From assembly GCF_023856365.1 (NCBI RefSeq), contig NC_064537.1:6307829-6371828 (forward strand): a DNA stretch of 64,000 nt. Reading direction: 5' to 3'. Numbering within the stretch: position 1 is the first letter of the stretch; every line of letters starts with the position of its first letter. Positions 32,054 through 43,281 of the stretch are shown one piece after another. A program made the position numbers and the translations under genes. The notes beneath the pieces are model-generated. The model was not told the origin of the DNA. It saw only the letters and a list, made by a program, of their open reading frames with translations, and made no database searches. This DNA is from Brienomyrus brachyistius. Its lineage: Eukaryota > Chordata > Actinopteri > Osteoglossiformes > Mormyridae.

Positions 32054-33165
32054 GATGTATGTGAGATGAGATGCAATAATACTGAAAAAGCTTAACTAAA
32101 ATTATGCCATTTTAATCTCAAATTTAATTATTTTACATGTTTATACTGAATTACTTTATGTGGTCTGTCACTTTGTGGTTGAATTTCTCTTCTTTCTAAA
32201 CACTTCCACTTTGCAATAATACCACATACAGCTGACTGTGGAATATCTAGCAGGGAAGAAATTCACAGCCTGACTCATTACAAAGGTGCCATCCTGTGTC
32301 AGTATCACGCCTGAATTCACTGAGCTCTTCAGAACATCCCATTCCTTCCCAGAAGTTTGTAAACCTGACTGTATGACTAGGTGCTTGATGTTATACAGCT
32401 GTGGCAATGAGCCTGAAGAAAAGACCTGAATTCAGTGATTAAGACGTCTGACTCAATACGTCCATATAGTGTGTGTCAAATCCTCCATAGTAGCAGATAC
32501 TATTAATCAGTAATCTGCCCTATAATAATGAAAATGATGCTGATGTAAGGCTCTGGTCCCCCCGCTATGCTGAATTGGACAAGAAGCTACAGATAGTGTA
32601 TGGATGGATGGATGGATGGATGGATGGATGAACGTTAATGTATAATATAATCTATTTATAAAAAGACTTACATTTAACAATGATTTTGATGACTGACGAT
32701 TCAAAAGTTTTGAGGCTCCCTGACATTTGACTTTTCATTTCTTTTTAAAGTAATGAGTTTACAGGGTGTGTGAGTCTGAACACTTCTGATGAAGCTACAC
32801 CGAAGCGGCCAGGACAGGACAACTTAATAACTATGTTTATACTTTTACAAAATCTTTGATAAAATCATGACTTTTTTAATCCAGATGTAATGTGTATAGA
32901 GCCGCTCAGTTTAATTAAATTTCAGGATAAAAAGCATTAAGATGAAAAGACAAAGAGATTAATTTCAAAAAGTGTTTAATATAATTCCTGTGGTCTGTAG
33001 CAGGGGTGATTATATGGATCAGGGCTGTCACTGTCAGTCTAAGGAAATATGGGATCCAATTCGTATAAAATGTGACAATCGGCTGAAGGGTGTAGAATCG
33101 CCTGTGGCCTGTAGAAACAGAAGGATTATCAAACTACAAACAATCACTGCAGTTCCAGCAGGAGG
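32054..33165 (+). repeat. V10 downstream flank, duplicated downstream of V13
   Basis: Matches 39547-40635 almost throughout. This copy carries a (TGGA)n run at 32598-32630. Minus-strand frames at 32168-32407 and 39661-39900 are similar only because the DNA is duplicated; I see no gene. Confidence 0.85.
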
Positions 33166-33208
33166 CGCCAGAGCTCCTTACGGAGGGTCATACAGACTTC
33201 TGTGTTCA

Positions 33209-33283
33209 GGGTGACTCAGAACAGCAGGCTGTAAAGCTTATGGCACTGCAGTGTGTTACTCTACTCAGGATTCAGTGAGAGAC
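33209..33283 (+). pseudogene. Relic of a VH framework 3 and heptamer region
   Basis: 'gtgactcagaacagcaggct' matches the framework-3 part of V4, then after a deletion 'cactgcagtgtgttactct' matches the codons for Thr-Ala-Val-Tyr-Tyr-Cys, and 'attcagtgagagacgtc' matches the V4 heptamer and early spacer (cacagtgagagaagtc). No open frame. Just upstream (33165-33208) is promoter-type sequence ('aggcgccagagctccttacg'). Confidence 0.5.
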
Positions 33284-33289
33284 GTCTGA

Positions 33290-34120
33290 CTATAATCCTC
33301 TGTCTGTGACCTTCATAACACAGGAATCATTAGGGAATCCATTCTAATTCTGGCCCTTAGATTCAGAAGTTTATTTAAGTTTAACTTATCTAGCAAACAC
33401 TTTATTCCAATGCAGCATACGAGTGAAGAAAGCTTGTGGTCAGAGAGCAGGGCAGCCAGCGTCCCTGGAACAGTCAGAGTTAAGGGCCGTGCTCAAGGGC
33501 CCAACAGTGATATAAATACTCAGAGAAGCTGAACCCATGACCTTCCAGACATGGGCGCAGAGCCCTACCCTGCTGGGCTGTACACTCTGTGTTAATGTCA
33601 TTATGGCTACAGGCATATTTTCTGAGTAAAAGCTACACTATCACACATCATTAGCTTAGACATTAATGTTATTGTTAAACAAGAACCAGGAGTCTCTCTT
33701 ATTACAATGTTGATTCTCCAGCCTCATGAGTGTGTGTCCCATCCCTGACTGTCAGGTTCCTTTATTGGAATTGTAGGCAGTTGCCATGTTACTATTAACT
33801 TATTACAAGTAATAACTATTAGTCAGATCTGAAGTGCCAGTTCTGAAAGGTCACTGAGATAATGGCAACTGGGGTTTATAAGTAGGCAAACTAAGTCAAA
33901 CATACTGTACCTACTACACCTTCTGCAAAGTTAAAAAGAGCTATTTTATACATTATCATGTACCAAAGGTAATCAGACACGATTAGACCATCAGCAGATC
34001 TATAAGCCATTAATGCTCATTCTTCAGCTTGTGTCCATCTCACACAGCACAGTTATCCATATACAGCAGTACAGCCATCTGTCTTTCTGCTTCACTTGAT
34101 TTCACTCAACAATCCCCAGA
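33290..34120. other. V11 upstream flank
   Basis: About 33365-33590 is a decayed SINE-type repeat ('agggccgtgctcaagggccc'). From about 33640 the sequence matches the left end of the window upstream of V1. No gene. Confidence 0.6.
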
Positions 34121-34215
34121 GATTCATTTGCTTCTGCTGGACTTTGTATAAAAGCCAGAGTGACACCTTCAAACACACAGACATCAGTCACATTCAAGGA
34201 CGCCTCTGTAACACA

Positions 34216-34670
34216 ATGGCTGCTACAACCACTTTATTCTTTTTACTGGGTGTTTTCACATGTAAGTCTATCTGCTGTAGCCAGTTAAACATGAAATTTA
34301 AGTACAGTTCTTGATAATGATTTGTTCTGTATTTTTTCACGTACAAAAACACTCTTCTTCTCCTCAGGTGTTTATTGTAATGTTGAACTCACCCAGTCAG
34401 AGTCCATCACTGTGAAACCTGGAGGATCTCCAAGCATCTCCTGTAAAGTCTCTTACTCAGTAACTAGCTATGGCACACACTGGATCCGACATCCTGTGGG
34501 GAAAGCACTGGAGTGGATTGGAGTAATATGGAGTGGTGGGAGCACTGAATACAAAGATTCACTGAAAAATAAATTCACCGTCTCCAGAGACACCTCCAGC
34601 AACACAGTATATTTACAAGGGAGGAGCCTGCAGACTGAAGACACAGCTGTGTACTACTGTGCACGACAAT
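34216..34670 (+). CDS. V11: IGH variable gene, A family, apparently functional
   Basis: Leader exon 34216-34261 (MAATTT), intron 34262-34367, V exon 34368-34670. Cys23 (SISCKVS), Trp41 (THWIRHP) and Cys104 (VYYCARQ) are present without stops; Gln of 'IRQP' is His. Promoter as in V1: octamer-like ATTTGCTT 34126-34133 and TATAAAAG 34147-34154. It is a close duplicate of V1, with differences concentrated in CDR1 and CDR2. Confidence 0.93.
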
Positions 34671-34709
34671 CACAGTGAGAGAATGTAATGGGAGAGTGAT
34701 ACAAAAACT
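34671..34709 (+). other. RSS of V11 (23-bp spacer)
   Basis: Heptamer CACAGTG 34671-34677, 23-bp spacer, nonamer ACAAAAACT 34701-34709. Confidence 0.95.
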
Positions 34710-34834
34710 CACTGAGAGCTAATGTGATGCAGGTCTTTTTTGACATGTTTCTGTAGTTTATAATACTTTACCTTACAATGTTTGCGCAACATCTGATATT
34801 AATACTTTTAACACATGAATTCTGATTATTTTAT

Positions 34835-35360
34835 ATGATGGATATAAAAAGTGTGCAAACACAAGACATTGTTGAAGCACCTTTTGATTTGCTTACAGCA
34901 TTCGGTCTTTCTGGGTAGGAGTCGGCCAGCGAGCCACATCTTGACTTGGCACTGTTAGCCCACTCTTCCTTGCAAACGAGCTCACTATCTGTCAGACCAC
35001 GAGGGCATCTCTTGTGCACAGCTCTCTTCAGGTCACCCCACAGCAGATTTTTAATTGGGTTTAGCTCTGGGCTCTGGCTGGGCCATTCCAAAGCTTTACT
35101 CTTCTTCTGGTGAAGCCTTCCTTTGGTTGACTTAGATGTATGCTTGGTGTCCTACTGTAGTCATGCTGAAAGGTGAAATTCCTCATTATCTTTGGCTTTC
35201 TAACAAGCACCTGAAGGTTTTGAGCCAAAATTGACCAGTATTTTGAACTGGTCATAATTCCCTCCCCCTTGACTAAAGCCCCAGTTCCAGCTGAAGAAAA
35301 ACAAACCCAAAGCATGATGCTGCCCCCAGGGTTGGGGCCATTCTGCAGTGCATTCATCAA
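34835..35360 (-). mobile_element. Tc1-like transposase fragment, minus strand
   Basis: Two minus frames (35360-35061 and 35091-34831) together give the C-terminal half of a Tc1-type transposase: 'GGSIMLWVCFSSAGTG' and then 'WPSQSPELNPIKNL'. The catalytic Glu before 'NL' is Lys, and frameshifts split the frame, so it is inactive. The outer part of the element is not recognisable. Confidence 0.8.
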
Positions 35361-35639
35361 TTCCAGTATAAATCAGGAAATGGAACTGGATTTGGGATCT
35401 GAGAATGAAAAAGAAACTGGGTAACAGATTTAGAAATGAATTTGAACTTTAGGGAGGTTAAAATTCCAACTCCAGTTCTATTCCCTGATCTGGATTGGAA
35501 TTGATGAATGCATTCCGGAATGGCCCCCACCCTGACTGCCACCACCATGCTTCACTGTGGGTTTGGTCTTATTTTGGTGATGCTCAGTGTTGTTTTTGCG
35601 CCAAACCTGCCTTTGTGAATTGTGGCCAAAAATCCAACA

Positions 35640-35850
35640 TTGCTTTAATCAGGATGGGGTGCCAACCCCCCACAGGGACCACACCTATGGGGAATTTGGT
35701 CACTCCAATTAACCCCAGCATGTCGGACTACAGGGGGAAACCAGAGCACCCCCATGACGACAGGAGTATAACATACAAACTACAGGCACTTGGAACCACA
35801 GCAGAGACTCAAACCCTGGTCTCAGTGCTAACCAAAGCCCCACCATCCCA
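35640..35850 (-). repeat. Decayed GGAT-type SINE, minus orientation
   Basis: Keeps 'caattaaccccagcatgtc', 'ggggaaaccagagcacccc' and 'gagactcaaaccctggtctc' (B-box region). Tail and part of the body lost. Confidence 0.65.
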
Positions 35851-35959
35851 TGGAAAAACCAAATCATTTTTCCTAAATGAAACTTCAATATTCACATACA
35901 TTCTAAAAGAATAAGACACCCCTTAGATTTTGTGTGACAAATTATTCATTGTCCAGTGT

Positions 35960-36790
35960 TATCAAACTAAAAAGCAATGACTGCAGTTCCAGCAGGAACC
36001 AGAAGATCTCCTCAGTGTGACAGTAAATGCAGGCAGCAGAGGGACACAAATATCAGACTGAGACCCATTTTAGATAGACTGTAGCAACCGTGTTAAATTT
36101 TTCTTGTGAATAATTGCCTAAATTGTGTTTAAAATGTGTAAATTGTGTAATATAAATGTTATAATTTTAAATATGAATTGCTTCATACTTATATTCCATT
36201 TTATTCTGTTAAAAACGGAGTAACTGATTTGGTAAAATACTATACTATACACAACACACAATAACATAAATTAATTTAATAAAATCTCTTCCCTTTTGCT
36301 GTAGCAGCTGTACTGCTTTATAAACTGCTGTTGTGAATCATGCCAAAATGCTGTAATATGGTTCTTATAGTTTTCATGAATTCCCTACAAAACCCCTTCA
36401 AACAACAAATCTTCATTCAAAACAATTAATTCTTCATTAAAATTCTAAAAGCATATAACGTTGAATCATTGACTATGAAATCCAGCACAACAACGTGTTA
36501 ACATGAACATATAGGTATGAATGTAAATAGTTTAACTCTTATAGTATATTTTATTCAATTAAAAACTTAGTAACTGACTTGGTAAAAATGTGAGAAAATA
36601 ATATTTTAACTTTGCACAACACACAATAAAAAAGCAATTAAATACATCTTATTACTTATTAATGCATTTCATGACATTTAGAAATTTAGGATGAGGTCAT
36701 AGTGAAATTGGTTTCACTACAAAAATTCTGCGATTATCACTTTTGGAGTGCATTGTCCAAAGATAATGTTTGTATAGTAAGTCTCTGCAG
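35960..36790. other. V12 upstream flank
   Basis: About 35980-36075 is the block conserved upstream of B-family genes ('ggaaccagaagatctcctca'). The rest is AT-rich with no gene. Confidence 0.55.
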
Positions 36791-36967
36791 AGCAAATTAA
36801 TCATCTGATGATTTCCCCCCAAAACCGCCCCACGCTCATCAGAGGAGGATCCTGTACAAACCTGCCACAGCTTTTAAAGGAGCCAGTGTCAGTGTGTGAC
36901 AGAGAGCAGCAGTCACTAGGACTCAGTGTGTACTTTACCTCAGTGCTCCTCCCTCTGTCCTGCAGCC

Positions 36968-37413
36968 ATGAAGCTCCTACCAGCCCTGCTCACCCTCACA
37001 GCACTGGCTCTCTCAGGTCCCTGTCTCTCGCCTCTCTGTCTCTCTTTCTCTCTGCATCTTTCTTTCTGCTCATCTAAAAGTCTGCTCTACCTCTTTATTT
37101 ACAGGTGTGGAGGCTCAGATTGTACTGACTGAGTCTGAACCAGTGGTGAAGAGACCAGGAGAATCACACAGACTGACTTGTATAACCTCAGGGTTCACAT
37201 TCAATGATTATGGCATGAATTGGATCAGACAGGCTCCTGGAAAGGGACTGGAGTGGGTCGCTTATATTAGTTGGAGCAGTAGCTACATCTACTACTCCCA
37301 GTCCGTTCAGGGCAGATTCACCATCTCCAGAGACAACGGCAAGAACCAGCTGTATTTACAGATGAACAGCCTGAACGCTGAAGACACGGCTGTGTACTAC
37401 TGTGCCAGACACT
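36968..37413 (+). CDS. V12: IGH variable gene, B family, apparently functional
   Basis: Leader exon 36968-37016 (MKLLPALL), intron 37017-37104, V exon 37105-37413. Cys23 (LTCITSG), Trp41 (MNWIRQAPG) and Cys104 (VYYCARH) are present, no stop. CDR2 'YISWSSSY' is distinct. TATA-like CTTTTAAAGG 36871-36880; weak octamer-like GAGCAAAT 36790-36797 (6 of 8). Leader exon and promoter are nearly identical to V7 and V14. Confidence 0.93.
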
Positions 37414-37451
37414 CACAGTGATGGGGGGTGTGGGGAAGCCGTACAAATACT
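37414..37451 (+). other. RSS of V12 (22-bp spacer)
   Basis: Heptamer CACAGTG 37414-37420, nonamer ACAAATACT 37443-37451, spacer 22 bp. Confidence 0.9.
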
Positions 37452-38163
37452 ACTCCCTCACAGAGAAATGGACCTTTTAATTTCTAATTCAGTTACATTC
37501 AGAAGGTTTCCTGTCCATTTCAATAGTTTTCTACCTTATAAATGCAAAAAAATGTAAAATGTAAATGTAAAAAAAAAAAAATGTTTTCTTATAATTGAAG
37601 TACCGTTATGCCAGGTTGGGCATGTCGATGCAAAATTTAAGACTAACTAGGAAACCCTGAGTACTTTATTCAATACAGTAATTACCATATAAGTGAAAAA
37701 ATAATCTGGATTCTGAACAGAGTCTCACTGAGTAAATTACATTTATTTTGCAGAGGCTTTGACCCACAAGCAACATACAACTGAGAAATCTGGGGCAATT
37801 AGGGTCATGGGCCCGACAGTGACATCACTCTTCTGACCCAGGGATTGTAACCTGGGACCCTCTGGTCACACAGACGGCATCTTAACCCGATGAACAGCAC
37901 AGTGCCCCGAAGCAGCACGTAACCACTGAAGGTTCTGGGTGTGGATGGTGGAATAATGTGGATCTTAGTAATCAGCAAACCCAGGCTCATACATCTACAC
38001 GTATGCCTGTTATATCTGCTTATCCTGGTTCTGGGCATGGAGGAGACATTCCAGGCAGCACAGGCCACAAGGTCGGGGACACCCTGCTCAGGGGGCCAGT
38101 CCTCTGTATGACACACACACGTTTAGCCGGATTGCAGCCCTGGAAAAGAGAGGAAACTGTGGT
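37452..38163. other. V12-V13 spacer, first part
   Basis: About 37740-37910 and 37975-38110 are decayed SINE-type repeats in minus orientation. An A-run is at 37569-37582. No gene. Confidence 0.5.
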
Positions 38164-38250
38164 ACCCTAATCCTAACCCTAAGCCTAACCCTAAGCCTAA
38201 CCCTAAGCCTAACCCTAAGCCTAACCCTAAGCCTAATCCTAACCCTAACC
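38164..38250 (+). repeat. Interstitial telomere-like repeat
   Basis: An array of CCTAAC/CCTAAG hexamers: CCCTAA-type units alternate with 'gcctaa', giving a 12-bp higher period, about 14 hexamers in all. This is the vertebrate telomere motif with a regular variant. Confidence 0.9.
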
Positions 38251-38950
38251 CCCTCTCTCTGGTCAGGGGGCCACTTGGCGTTTAAGGATCCTGTTTACTT
38301 CAGAATGAAACAATAGCTGTATTAAATTTAAAATTTGGCTGGATAGGGCGGGGGGGGGGGGGGAGATGGGCCACTGTGCCCATGATCAGAAGGATGCCAG
38401 TGAGAGCCCCCGCCTCAGCAGAATAGTAACATCTATTTGGCAAGGCCTTTAACCACCCAAAATGCTTCAGGGCACCTGAAAAATGGCCCAACCCTGCATC
38501 CAACCCCCCAGGCTTTGCTCTCAGCTGCAGATGTTTGTATGTCGCAAAGGAAAGTGTGGTGGGAGACGTGAGAAGAAGCGCTCCAGTGTACCTGCACTCA
38601 CACCTCTGCTAATGGCTGATTCAGCTTCAATTCATTTCAAATCAATAAACCTTTTTAAAATGTGAAAAACTGAAAAATAGAAGACATGGGAAGCCAAGTG
38701 AACATGAACACAGAATCCTTACTCAAAGCTGCATATTTACATTTATCTACCTGTAAACTCATGCAGTTCTGTTTCCCTTCTCCAAATTTAAAAGCAGATT
38801 TTTTTACATTTATCCTTTACTTGATAAGTTCCTCCCAGTGTATGATCATCAGAGCAGCTCATGAAGGGAAGTATGACCATCTGTGTTTAATAAGCTAAGA
38901 GGCTCCTTCAACCCCCCAGGGAGGTAAACAAATTCACCCACCTGCCCGTC
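38251..38950. other. V13 upstream flank
   Basis: A G run at 38350-38363. From about 38750 it matches the upstream flank of V10. No gene. Confidence 0.6.
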
Positions 38951-39016
38951 ATATAAATGAGGTTCCTGTAAACACACAGACTTCAGCATCAAATCAGCCA
39001 AAGACTTTGTGTTACA

Positions 39017-39507
39017 ATGGAAGCTCTGAGAGTCCTGATACTTTTAATGCCTTTATTTTCATGTAAGATCACTGTACTTTATTGATTTTTTTTTTTTACT
39101 CATATTTCAATATTTGTTCTTGTTTTTCTGTATACTGTTTGCATTTAAAAATTTGTATCAATTAATGAAGTTAATCATCTTTTTTTTTTTTACAGATGCA
39201 CATTGCAATGTTGAACTCACTCAACTAGACTCAGCGACTGTAAAACCAGGAGAGTCTCTGACCATCTCCTGTAAGGTCTCTGGTTATTCACTCACTGATA
39301 GCAACTACTGTACAGGCTTCATTCGACAGCCAGCAGGGAAAGGACTGGAGTGGATTGCTCATGTTTGTAGTAGTGGGGGCACTAATTACAAGGACTCAAT
39401 AAAGAATAAATTCACCATCTCCAGAGACACCTCCAGCAGCACAGTGTCCTTACAAGGGAGGAGCCTGCAGACTGAAGACACAGCTGTGTACTACTGTGCA
39501 CGAGAGT
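39017..39507 (+). CDS. V13: IGH variable gene, A family, with extra cysteine pair and no framework-2 Trp
   Basis: Leader exon 39017-39062 (MEALRVLIL), intron 39063-39195 (preceded by a long T run), V exon 39196-39507. The acceptor is followed by A where relatives have G, so the split codon is TAT (Tyr), not TGT (Cys). Cys23 (TISCKVSG) and Cys104 (VYYCARE) are present. As in V3, Trp41 is Phe (TGFIRQP), with extra Cys in CDR1 (SNYCTG) and CDR2 (HVCSSG). Here 'LEWI' is retained. TATA box 38951-38958. Open throughout with a perfect RSS. Flanks match V10 but the V exon matches V3, another mosaic. Confidence 0.9.
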
Positions 39508-39546
39508 CACAGTGAGAGAATGTAATGGGAGAGTAATACAAAAACT
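39508..39546 (+). other. RSS of V13 (23-bp spacer)
   Basis: Heptamer CACAGTG 39508-39514, 23-bp spacer, nonamer ACAAAAACT 39538-39546. Confidence 0.95.
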
Positions 39547-40640
39547 GATGTATGTGAGATGAGACGCAATAATACTGATAAAGCGTAACTAAAATTATGC
39601 CATTTTAGTCTCAAATTTAATTGTTTTACATGTTTATACTGTATTACTTTATGTGGTCTGTCACTTTGTGGTTGATTTTCTCTTCATTCTAAACACTTCC
39701 ACTTTGCAATAATACCACATACAGCTGACTGTGGAATATCTAGCAGGGAAGAAATTCACAGCCTGACTTATTACAAAGGTGGCATCCTGTGACAGTATCA
39801 CGCCTGAATTCACTGAGCTCTTCAGAACATCCCATTCCTTCCCAGAAGTTTGTAAACCTGATTGTATGACTAAGCACTTGATGTTATACACCTGTGGCAA
39901 TGAGCCTGAAGAAAAGACCTGAATTCAGTGATTAAGACGTCTGTCTCAATACGTCCATATAGTGTGTGTCAAATCCTCCATAGCGGCAGATAATATTAAT
40001 CAGTAATCTGGCCGATAATAATGAAAATGATGCTGATGTAAGACTCTGGATCCCCCGCTACCCTGAGTTGGACAAGAGGCTACAGAAAGTGGATGGATGG
40101 ATTTATGTTCAAGTATAATATAATTTATCTATAAAAATACTTACATTTAACAATGATTTTTAATGACTGACGATTCAAACGTTTTGAGGCTCCCTGACAT
40201 TTGACTTTTCATTTCTTTTTAAAGTAATGAGTTTACAGGGTGTGTGAGTCTGAACACTTCTGATGAAGCTACACCCAAGCGGCCAGGACAGGACAACTTA
40301 ATAACTATGTTTATACTTTTACAAAATCTTTGATAAAATCATGACTTTTTTAATCCAGATGTAATGTGTATAGAGCCACTCAGCTTAATTAGATTTCTAG
40401 ATAAAAAGCATTAAGATGATAAGACAAAGAAATTAATTTTAAAAAGTCTTTAATATAATTCCTGTGGTCTGTAGCAGGCGTGATTATATGGATCAAGGCT
40501 GTAACTTTCAGTCTAAGGAAACATGGGATCCAGTTCATATGAAATGTGAAAACAGGCTGAAGGTTGCAGAATCGCCTGTGGTCTGTAGAAACAGAACGAT
40601 TATCAAACTACAAACACTCACTGCAGTTCCAGCTCCAACC
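39547..40640 (+). repeat. V13 downstream flank, duplicate of the V10 flank
   Basis: Matches 32054-33165; the TGGA run is shorter here (about 40090-40102). The match ends at 'cactgcagttccag', after which this copy continues into the B-family upstream block. Confidence 0.85.
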
Positions 40641-40897
40641 ACAAGATGTCCTCAGTGTGACAGTAAATGCAGGCAGCAGAGGGACACAAATATCAGACTG
40701 AGACCCATTTTAGATATACTGTAGCAGCAGTATTGCTTTTATAAACTTCTGTTGTGAATCATGCCAAAATACTGCAATATGGCTCTTATTCTAACAGCAT
40801 GTACAGTAATGTTGAATCATTGACTCTGAAATCCAGCAGTACAACATGATAACAAGAACGTATGAATGTAAATAGTTTGAGGACTGAATTGCACAGA

Positions 40898-41222
40898 GAT
40901 ATCCATCCCTCACTGCCACTTAATCCCAACTGGGGTCATGGGGGGACCAGAACCTATGCCGGGAAGATGGGGTGCAGGTGTGAACCAACATACCTCAGGA
41001 GTCAGGACACACACAGAGAACCAATTACAGGACCAACTCAGAGTCGCGAATCAACCTACCGAGGAAGGAAACCAGAGTCCCTGGTGGAAACGCACACGAC
41101 GCAGGGAGAGCATGCAGACTCCACACAGGAAGGTCCACAGGACGCCCAACCTGAGCAAAGAACCCAGGACCTTCCTGCTGTGAGGCAGCAGAGCCAACCA
41201 CTGTGCCAACATGCTGCCCCGG
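40898..41222 (-). repeat. Decayed GGAT-type SINE, minus orientation
   Basis: Recognisable by 'ggggaccagaacctatgcc', 'gagcatgcagactccacac' and the tRNA-like end 'gagccaaccactgtgccaac'. Confidence 0.7.
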
Positions 41223-41444
41223 TACAGAGATAATGTTTGTATAATAAGTCTTTGCATAGGTAATGAATCTCTTCATCATGTGACCATCCCCCCCCCACGA
41301 CCCGCCCCACACCCATCAGAGGAGGATCCTGTACAAACCTGCCACAGCTTTTAAAGGAGCCAGTGTCAGTGTGTGACAGAGAGCAGCAGTCACTGGGACT
41401 CAGTGTGTACTTTACCTCAGTGCTCCTCCCTCTGTCCTGCAGCC

Positions 41445-41888
41445 ATGAAGCTCCTACCAGCCCTGCTCACCCTCACAGCACTGGCTCTCTCAGGTCCCTG
41501 TCTCTCTCCTCTCTGTCTCTCCTTCTCTCTGCATCTTTCTTTGTGCTCATCTGAAAGTCTGCTCTACCTCTATTTACAGGTGTGAAGGCTGACATTGTAC
41601 TGACTGAGTCTGAACCAGTGGTGAAGAGACCAGGAGAATCACACAGACTGACATGTACAGCCTCTGGGTTCACATTCAGTAGCTACTGGATGAGCTGGAT
41701 CAGACAGGCTCCTGGGAAGGGACTGGAGTGGATCGCTGCTATTTGGACTGGTGATGGTAGCACTTACTACTCCCAGTCCTTTCAGGGCAGATTCACCATC
41801 TCCAGAGACAACGGCAGGAACCAGCTGTATTTACAGATGAACAGCCTGAAAGCTGAAGACACGGCTGTGTACTACTGTGCCAGAGACT
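41445..41888 (+). CDS. V14: IGH variable gene, B family, apparently functional
   Basis: Leader exon 41445-41493 (MKLLPALL), intron 41494-41579, V exon 41580-41888. Cys23 (LTCTASG), Trp41 (MSWIRQAPG) and Cys104 (VYYCARD) are present without stops. TATA-like CTTTTAAAGG 41348-41357; no clear octamer, since the usual place reads 'cataggtaatgaa'. It is the last V gene of the window and the closest to consensus of the B family. Nothing V-like was found in the 22 kb beyond it. Confidence 0.94.
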
Positions 41889-41926
41889 CACAGTGATGGG
41901 GGCTGTGGGGAAGCTGTACAAATACT
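41889..41926 (+). other. RSS of V14 (22-bp spacer)
   Basis: Heptamer CACAGTG 41889-41895, nonamer ACAAATACT 41918-41926, spacer 22 bp. Confidence 0.9.
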
Positions 41927-42200
41927 ACTTCCTCATAGAGAATAAGGATGTCGTAATTATTTATTTCATTATGTTTTACCTTAATAAAATTTCATATATT
42001 TGGAAAATTGTAATTAATGCAAACTGAACAATGAAAAATGTATATTTATGAAATTGTTTGTGTCCACTTTTTGGCCACTAAAATAGACGAGGCGACACAC
42101 CAGGTTGTTACCGGAAAAAAATCAAAAGGAAAATATGGAAAAGAAAGAACAATATTTTCCATTTTTTCGGCAAATGACAGAACCCAAGCTGAGCAGAAAT

Positions 42201-42613
42201 TCCATCCATCCATCCATTTTCTTAACCACTTATCCTACTGGGTCACGGGGGGTCCGGAGCCTATCCCGGAAGCAATGGGCATGACGCAGGGAACAACCCA
42301 GGATGGGGGGCCAGCCCATCGCAGGGCACAGTCACACACCATTCACTCACACACCATTCACTCACACACCAATCACTCCTACAGGCAATTTATTAAGTCC
42401 AATTAGCCTCAGCATGTCCTTGGACTGTGGGGGGAAACCGGAGTACCCGGAGGAAACCCCACGACGACATGGGGAGAACATGCAAACTCCGCACACATGT
42501 GACCCAGGCGGAGACTCGAACCCGGGTCCCAGAGGTGTGAGGCAGCAGTGCTAACCACTGCACCACCATGCCGCCCCTTACAGTGCTAACCACTGCACCA
42601 CCATGCCGCCCCC
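42201..42613 (-). repeat. Near-complete SINE with duplicated tRNA-like head
   Basis: Minus orientation: GGAT tail at 42201-42218, full body, B box ('cgaacccgggtc' on +) and A-box end. The outermost head segment 'cagtgctaaccactgcacca' occurs twice in tandem (about 42546-42577 and 42581-42612). Inside the body, 'cattcactcacacaccattc' is also tandemly repeated. Confidence 0.85.
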
Positions 42614-43045
42614 TGAGCAGAAATGAACAATAAAATCTGTCAGGAGAAGAAGCAGAAACGTAAAGGAGCAGCATTTAGTGGAGGCTAATGCTAATGAGAC
42701 AGATCTCAGGAAGGAGTAAGAAAAGTGCGACGCAGGTAAAAAGTTTGATGTAACCTGCAGGTGGCGATAGTGTATATCACATTGCTGCATGTTTAAGTAA
42801 CTAATAACACATTATCATTATGTGAATGACGCCATCATGGTCTTTATGAGCTCCCACACCTCAGAGTTTATATATTAATCACTTCCTATAGGGCACCAAC
42901 AAACGGCTTATGCAAAGGTACAAAATGGCTGCATAGAACATGGAGAAGTCCTGGTCCTGCCAGTTAGAGTAGCTGTGTGACATTCACAAACGACTGGTTC
43001 ATAGGGAGCAGGTTCCTTACAAGAACTGTACTCTTGAACACTGTG
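42614..43045. other. Spacer; no gene seen
   Basis: Ordinary spacer between two SINE copies. Nothing supportable. Confidence 0.5.
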
Positions 43046-43281
43046 CGGCATGTTCTCCGCATGTCGTCGTGGTACTCCGGGTTCCCCCCACAGTCCAAAA
43101 ACATACTTAGGTTAATTGGAGTTACGAAATTTCCCATATGTGTGAGTGAATGGTGTGTGAGTGTGCCCTGCGATGGGCTGGCCCCCCATCCTGGGTTGTT
43201 CCCTGCCCATTGCTTCTGGGATAGGCTCCGGACTCCCTGCGACCCAGTATGATAAGCGGTTTGGAAAATGGATGGATGGAT
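43046..43281 (+). repeat. 5'-truncated GGAT-tailed SINE
   Basis: Begins 'catgttctccgcatgtcgt', without the tRNA-like head, and ends in a short GGAT tail at 43268-43281. Confidence 0.85.

Noticed and set aside
32168..32407. Minus frame duplicated at 39661-39900
   Set aside because: Similarity between the two is explained by the segmental duplication, not by coding constraint.
38164..38250. True chromosome end
   Set aside because: The array is short, degenerate and flanked by unique sequence with V genes on both sides, so it is interstitial.
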